From assembly GCA_009781925.1 (NCBI GenBank), contig WQUU01000115.1:1-5604 (forward strand): a DNA stretch of 5,604 bases, given 5' to 3'. This DNA is from Bacillota bacterium. GTDB lineage: Bacteria; Bacillota; Clostridia; Oscillospirales; Oscillospiraceae. This document shows, one piece after another, positions 4,853-5,604 of the stretch (within the stretch, counting starts at the first letter, position 1; every line of letters starts with the position of its first letter). A program made the translations under genes and the position numbers. A model generated the notes under the pieces. That model was not told the origin of the DNA, searched no databases, and saw only the letters and a list, made by a program, of their open reading frames with translations.

Positions 4853-4888
4853 AAAAAGGGGCCCCCGCGAACGCGAGGACTCCTTTTT
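4853..4888. terminator. Bidirectional terminator between yabR and the parvulin gene
   Basis: A symmetric stem (AAAAAGG 4853-4859 with CCTTTTT 4882-4888; inner CGCG-AA-CGCG 4866-4875) can form on both strands. On the minus strand the inner part pairs nearly throughout using G-U pairs, with one A-C mismatch, and is followed by GTGTTTTT, so it mainly suits the minus-strand foldase gene. On the plus strand two C-A mismatches weaken it, but it still ends in T5 and can stop the yabR transcript. Confidence 0.75.
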
Positions 4889-4908
4889 GTCAATAAATCC
4901 AGGAATGC

Positions 4909-4984
4909 GGGCCGCCGAAGGCGGCGGCCCCTACAAGGGTATGCATAATACTAAGGGTTGTAGGGGACGCCCCCTTGGGCGTCC
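4909..4984. repeat. Inward-facing pair of stem-loop modules joined by CCCCTACAA/TTGTAGGGG
   Basis: Module 1: GGGCCGCC (4909-4916) and GGCGGCCC (4923-4930), continued by CCCCTACAA (4928-4936). Module 2 in reverse: TTGTAGGGG (4958-4966) running into GGACGCCC (4965-4972), a CCTT loop, and GGGCGTCC (4977-4984). The 21-base centre contains the palindrome TATGCATA. The two modules share a layout (GC hairpin, then CCCCTACAA) but differ in stem bases, as in dispersed intergenic stem-loop repeats. No gene overlaps it. Confidence 0.65.
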
Positions 4985-5029
4985 TGTTAGGGCCCCCCTT
5001 TTTCGATTTTTGGATTGATACGGCTGCGC

Positions 5030-5604
5030 TTACTTGGAGAAAAACATGGGCAGGGAATGGGTCACAGTCGTCACGCCGTCGCTCTGGCCTGTCATCCAAT
5101 CGTTGTAGGAGTTGCTCTGCATGGCGTTTGTCGCCAGCAAGGTGCTGTACAGCATGTCGCTCTCCCCTACGTAGTAGATGACGGAGTAGCCGGCGTAACT
5201 GTTGGTCGAACTGCCGCCTTCCACGTAGACGATTCCGGTGTCCCCGGGCTGTCTTCCTGGGTCAAATACCCAGGCGTCAAACTTGGAAGCCATCTCCCCC
5301 TTGTAGATCTGGTCATAGAGGCCGCCGTTCGTATTGGAGCCGGGATCCTGACTGTTCGCGTTGGCCAAGGCGGCAAAACTGTCCTCCGTGGCGTCTCCGG
5401 CCTTCCACTGATCCAGCATGCTCTGGGCCTGCGCCTGGGCGGCGGACTTGGCGTCGTCCGTGAAGGTGCCGTCAGCGCTGGCCGTGGCTTTGAAGAGAAT
5501 GTGCCGCGCCATGCGGAGATTGTAGTGGTTGTCCTCTCTGCTGAGGAAAAAGACCACGTAGTAGCCGGTGTCGGACGCGATCGAGGTCACGTCGCCGGGC
5601 TGAC
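5030..5604 (-). CDS. C-terminal part of a parvulin-type (PrsA/SurA-like) peptidyl-prolyl isomerase
   Basis: An open minus-strand frame runs in from the right edge (190 codons plus stop). The frame continues through the edge, with residues QPGDV ahead of the first possible GTG, so its true start is outside. A parvulin domain spans about 5510-5180: ARHILFKA (catalytic-type His at 5503-5501), an acidic helix with AQAQAQSMLDQWKAG, then SFAALANANSQDPGSNTNGG, KGEMASKFDAWVFDPGRQPGDTGIV and GYSVIYYVG. In active parvulins the last motif is usually GYHII; here His is Ser (5185-5183). A 50-residue Ser/Asn/Thr-rich end (SYNDWMTGQS, ending MFFSK) follows. The family folds exported proteins, often as a lipoprotein outside the membrane. 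The signal peptide or lipobox cannot be seen here. The segment before the domain (QPGDV...GYYVVFF) resembles the end of a second parvulin-like fold, suggesting a tandem or SurA-like layout. Confidence 0.85.
   Translation of the reverse strand, partial: QPGDVTSIASDTGYYVVFFLSREDNHYNLRMARHILFKATASADGTFTDDAKSAAQAQAQSMLDQWKAGDATEDSFAALANANSQDPGSNTNGGLYDQIYKGEMASKFDAWVFDPGRQPGDTGIVYVEGGSSTNSYAGYSVIYYVGESDMLYSTLLATNAMQSNSYNDWMTGQSDGVTTVTHSLPMFFSK

Overview
This window looks like chromosome from a GC-rich, endospore-forming member of the Clostridia, plausibly an Oscillospiraceae-type gut bacterium. The main reason is the run yabP-yabQ-divIC-yabR (3226-4739), which keeps the Bacillus/Clostridium gene order near the spoIIE region. 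A GerQ-like spore-coat protein and strong AGGAGG-type ribosome binding sites support this. The genus is inference. No rRNA, tRNA, CRISPR array, transposase or phage gene is visible.

Left part (1-1344, minus strand): a small DUF4190-like membrane protein has a near-ideal vegetative promoter and ends at a clear hairpin terminator. Next comes an Lgt-family prolipoprotein diacylglyceryl transferase whose usual catalytic-loop residues are replaced by a cysteine-rich GCFSAGCCYG loop. Its stop codon overlaps, as GTGA, the GTG start of a further minus-strand gene cut by the left edge, tentatively an acyl-protein synthetase/adenylate-forming enzyme.

Middle part (1345-3131, plus strand): a divergent intergenic region leads to a two-gene unit, a GerQ-like protein followed one base later by a 139-residue protein with 18 cysteines arranged on helical repeats of about 28-33 residues. 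Next is a MarR-family repressor with a textbook promoter. A perfect 14-bp inverted repeat, made of two near-palindromic ACAGGYRCCTGT boxes, sits over that promoter and strongly suggests autoregulation. The repressor carries an unusual proline/histidine-rich C-terminal tail.

Sporulation/division part (3226-4739, plus strand): yabP is preceded by a good SigE-type promoter. yabQ follows after 4 bases. divIC starts at TTG inside the yabQ reading frame, which stays open for 69 more codons over divIC. yabR (S1 domain) completes the unit. YabP and YabQ belong to the sporulation programme, DivIC to the divisome, and YabR binds RNA.

Right part (4740-5604): 290 bases without a gene hold a bidirectional terminator and a pair of inward-facing stem-loop modules, each ending in CCCCTACAA. 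A minus-strand gene, cut by the right edge, then encodes the C-terminal part of a parvulin/PrsA/SurA-like secreted foldase. The most unusual items are the 18-cysteine repeat protein, the Lgt variant and its coupled partner gene, the MarR operator/tail combination, the yabQ/divIC overlap and the stem-loop pair.
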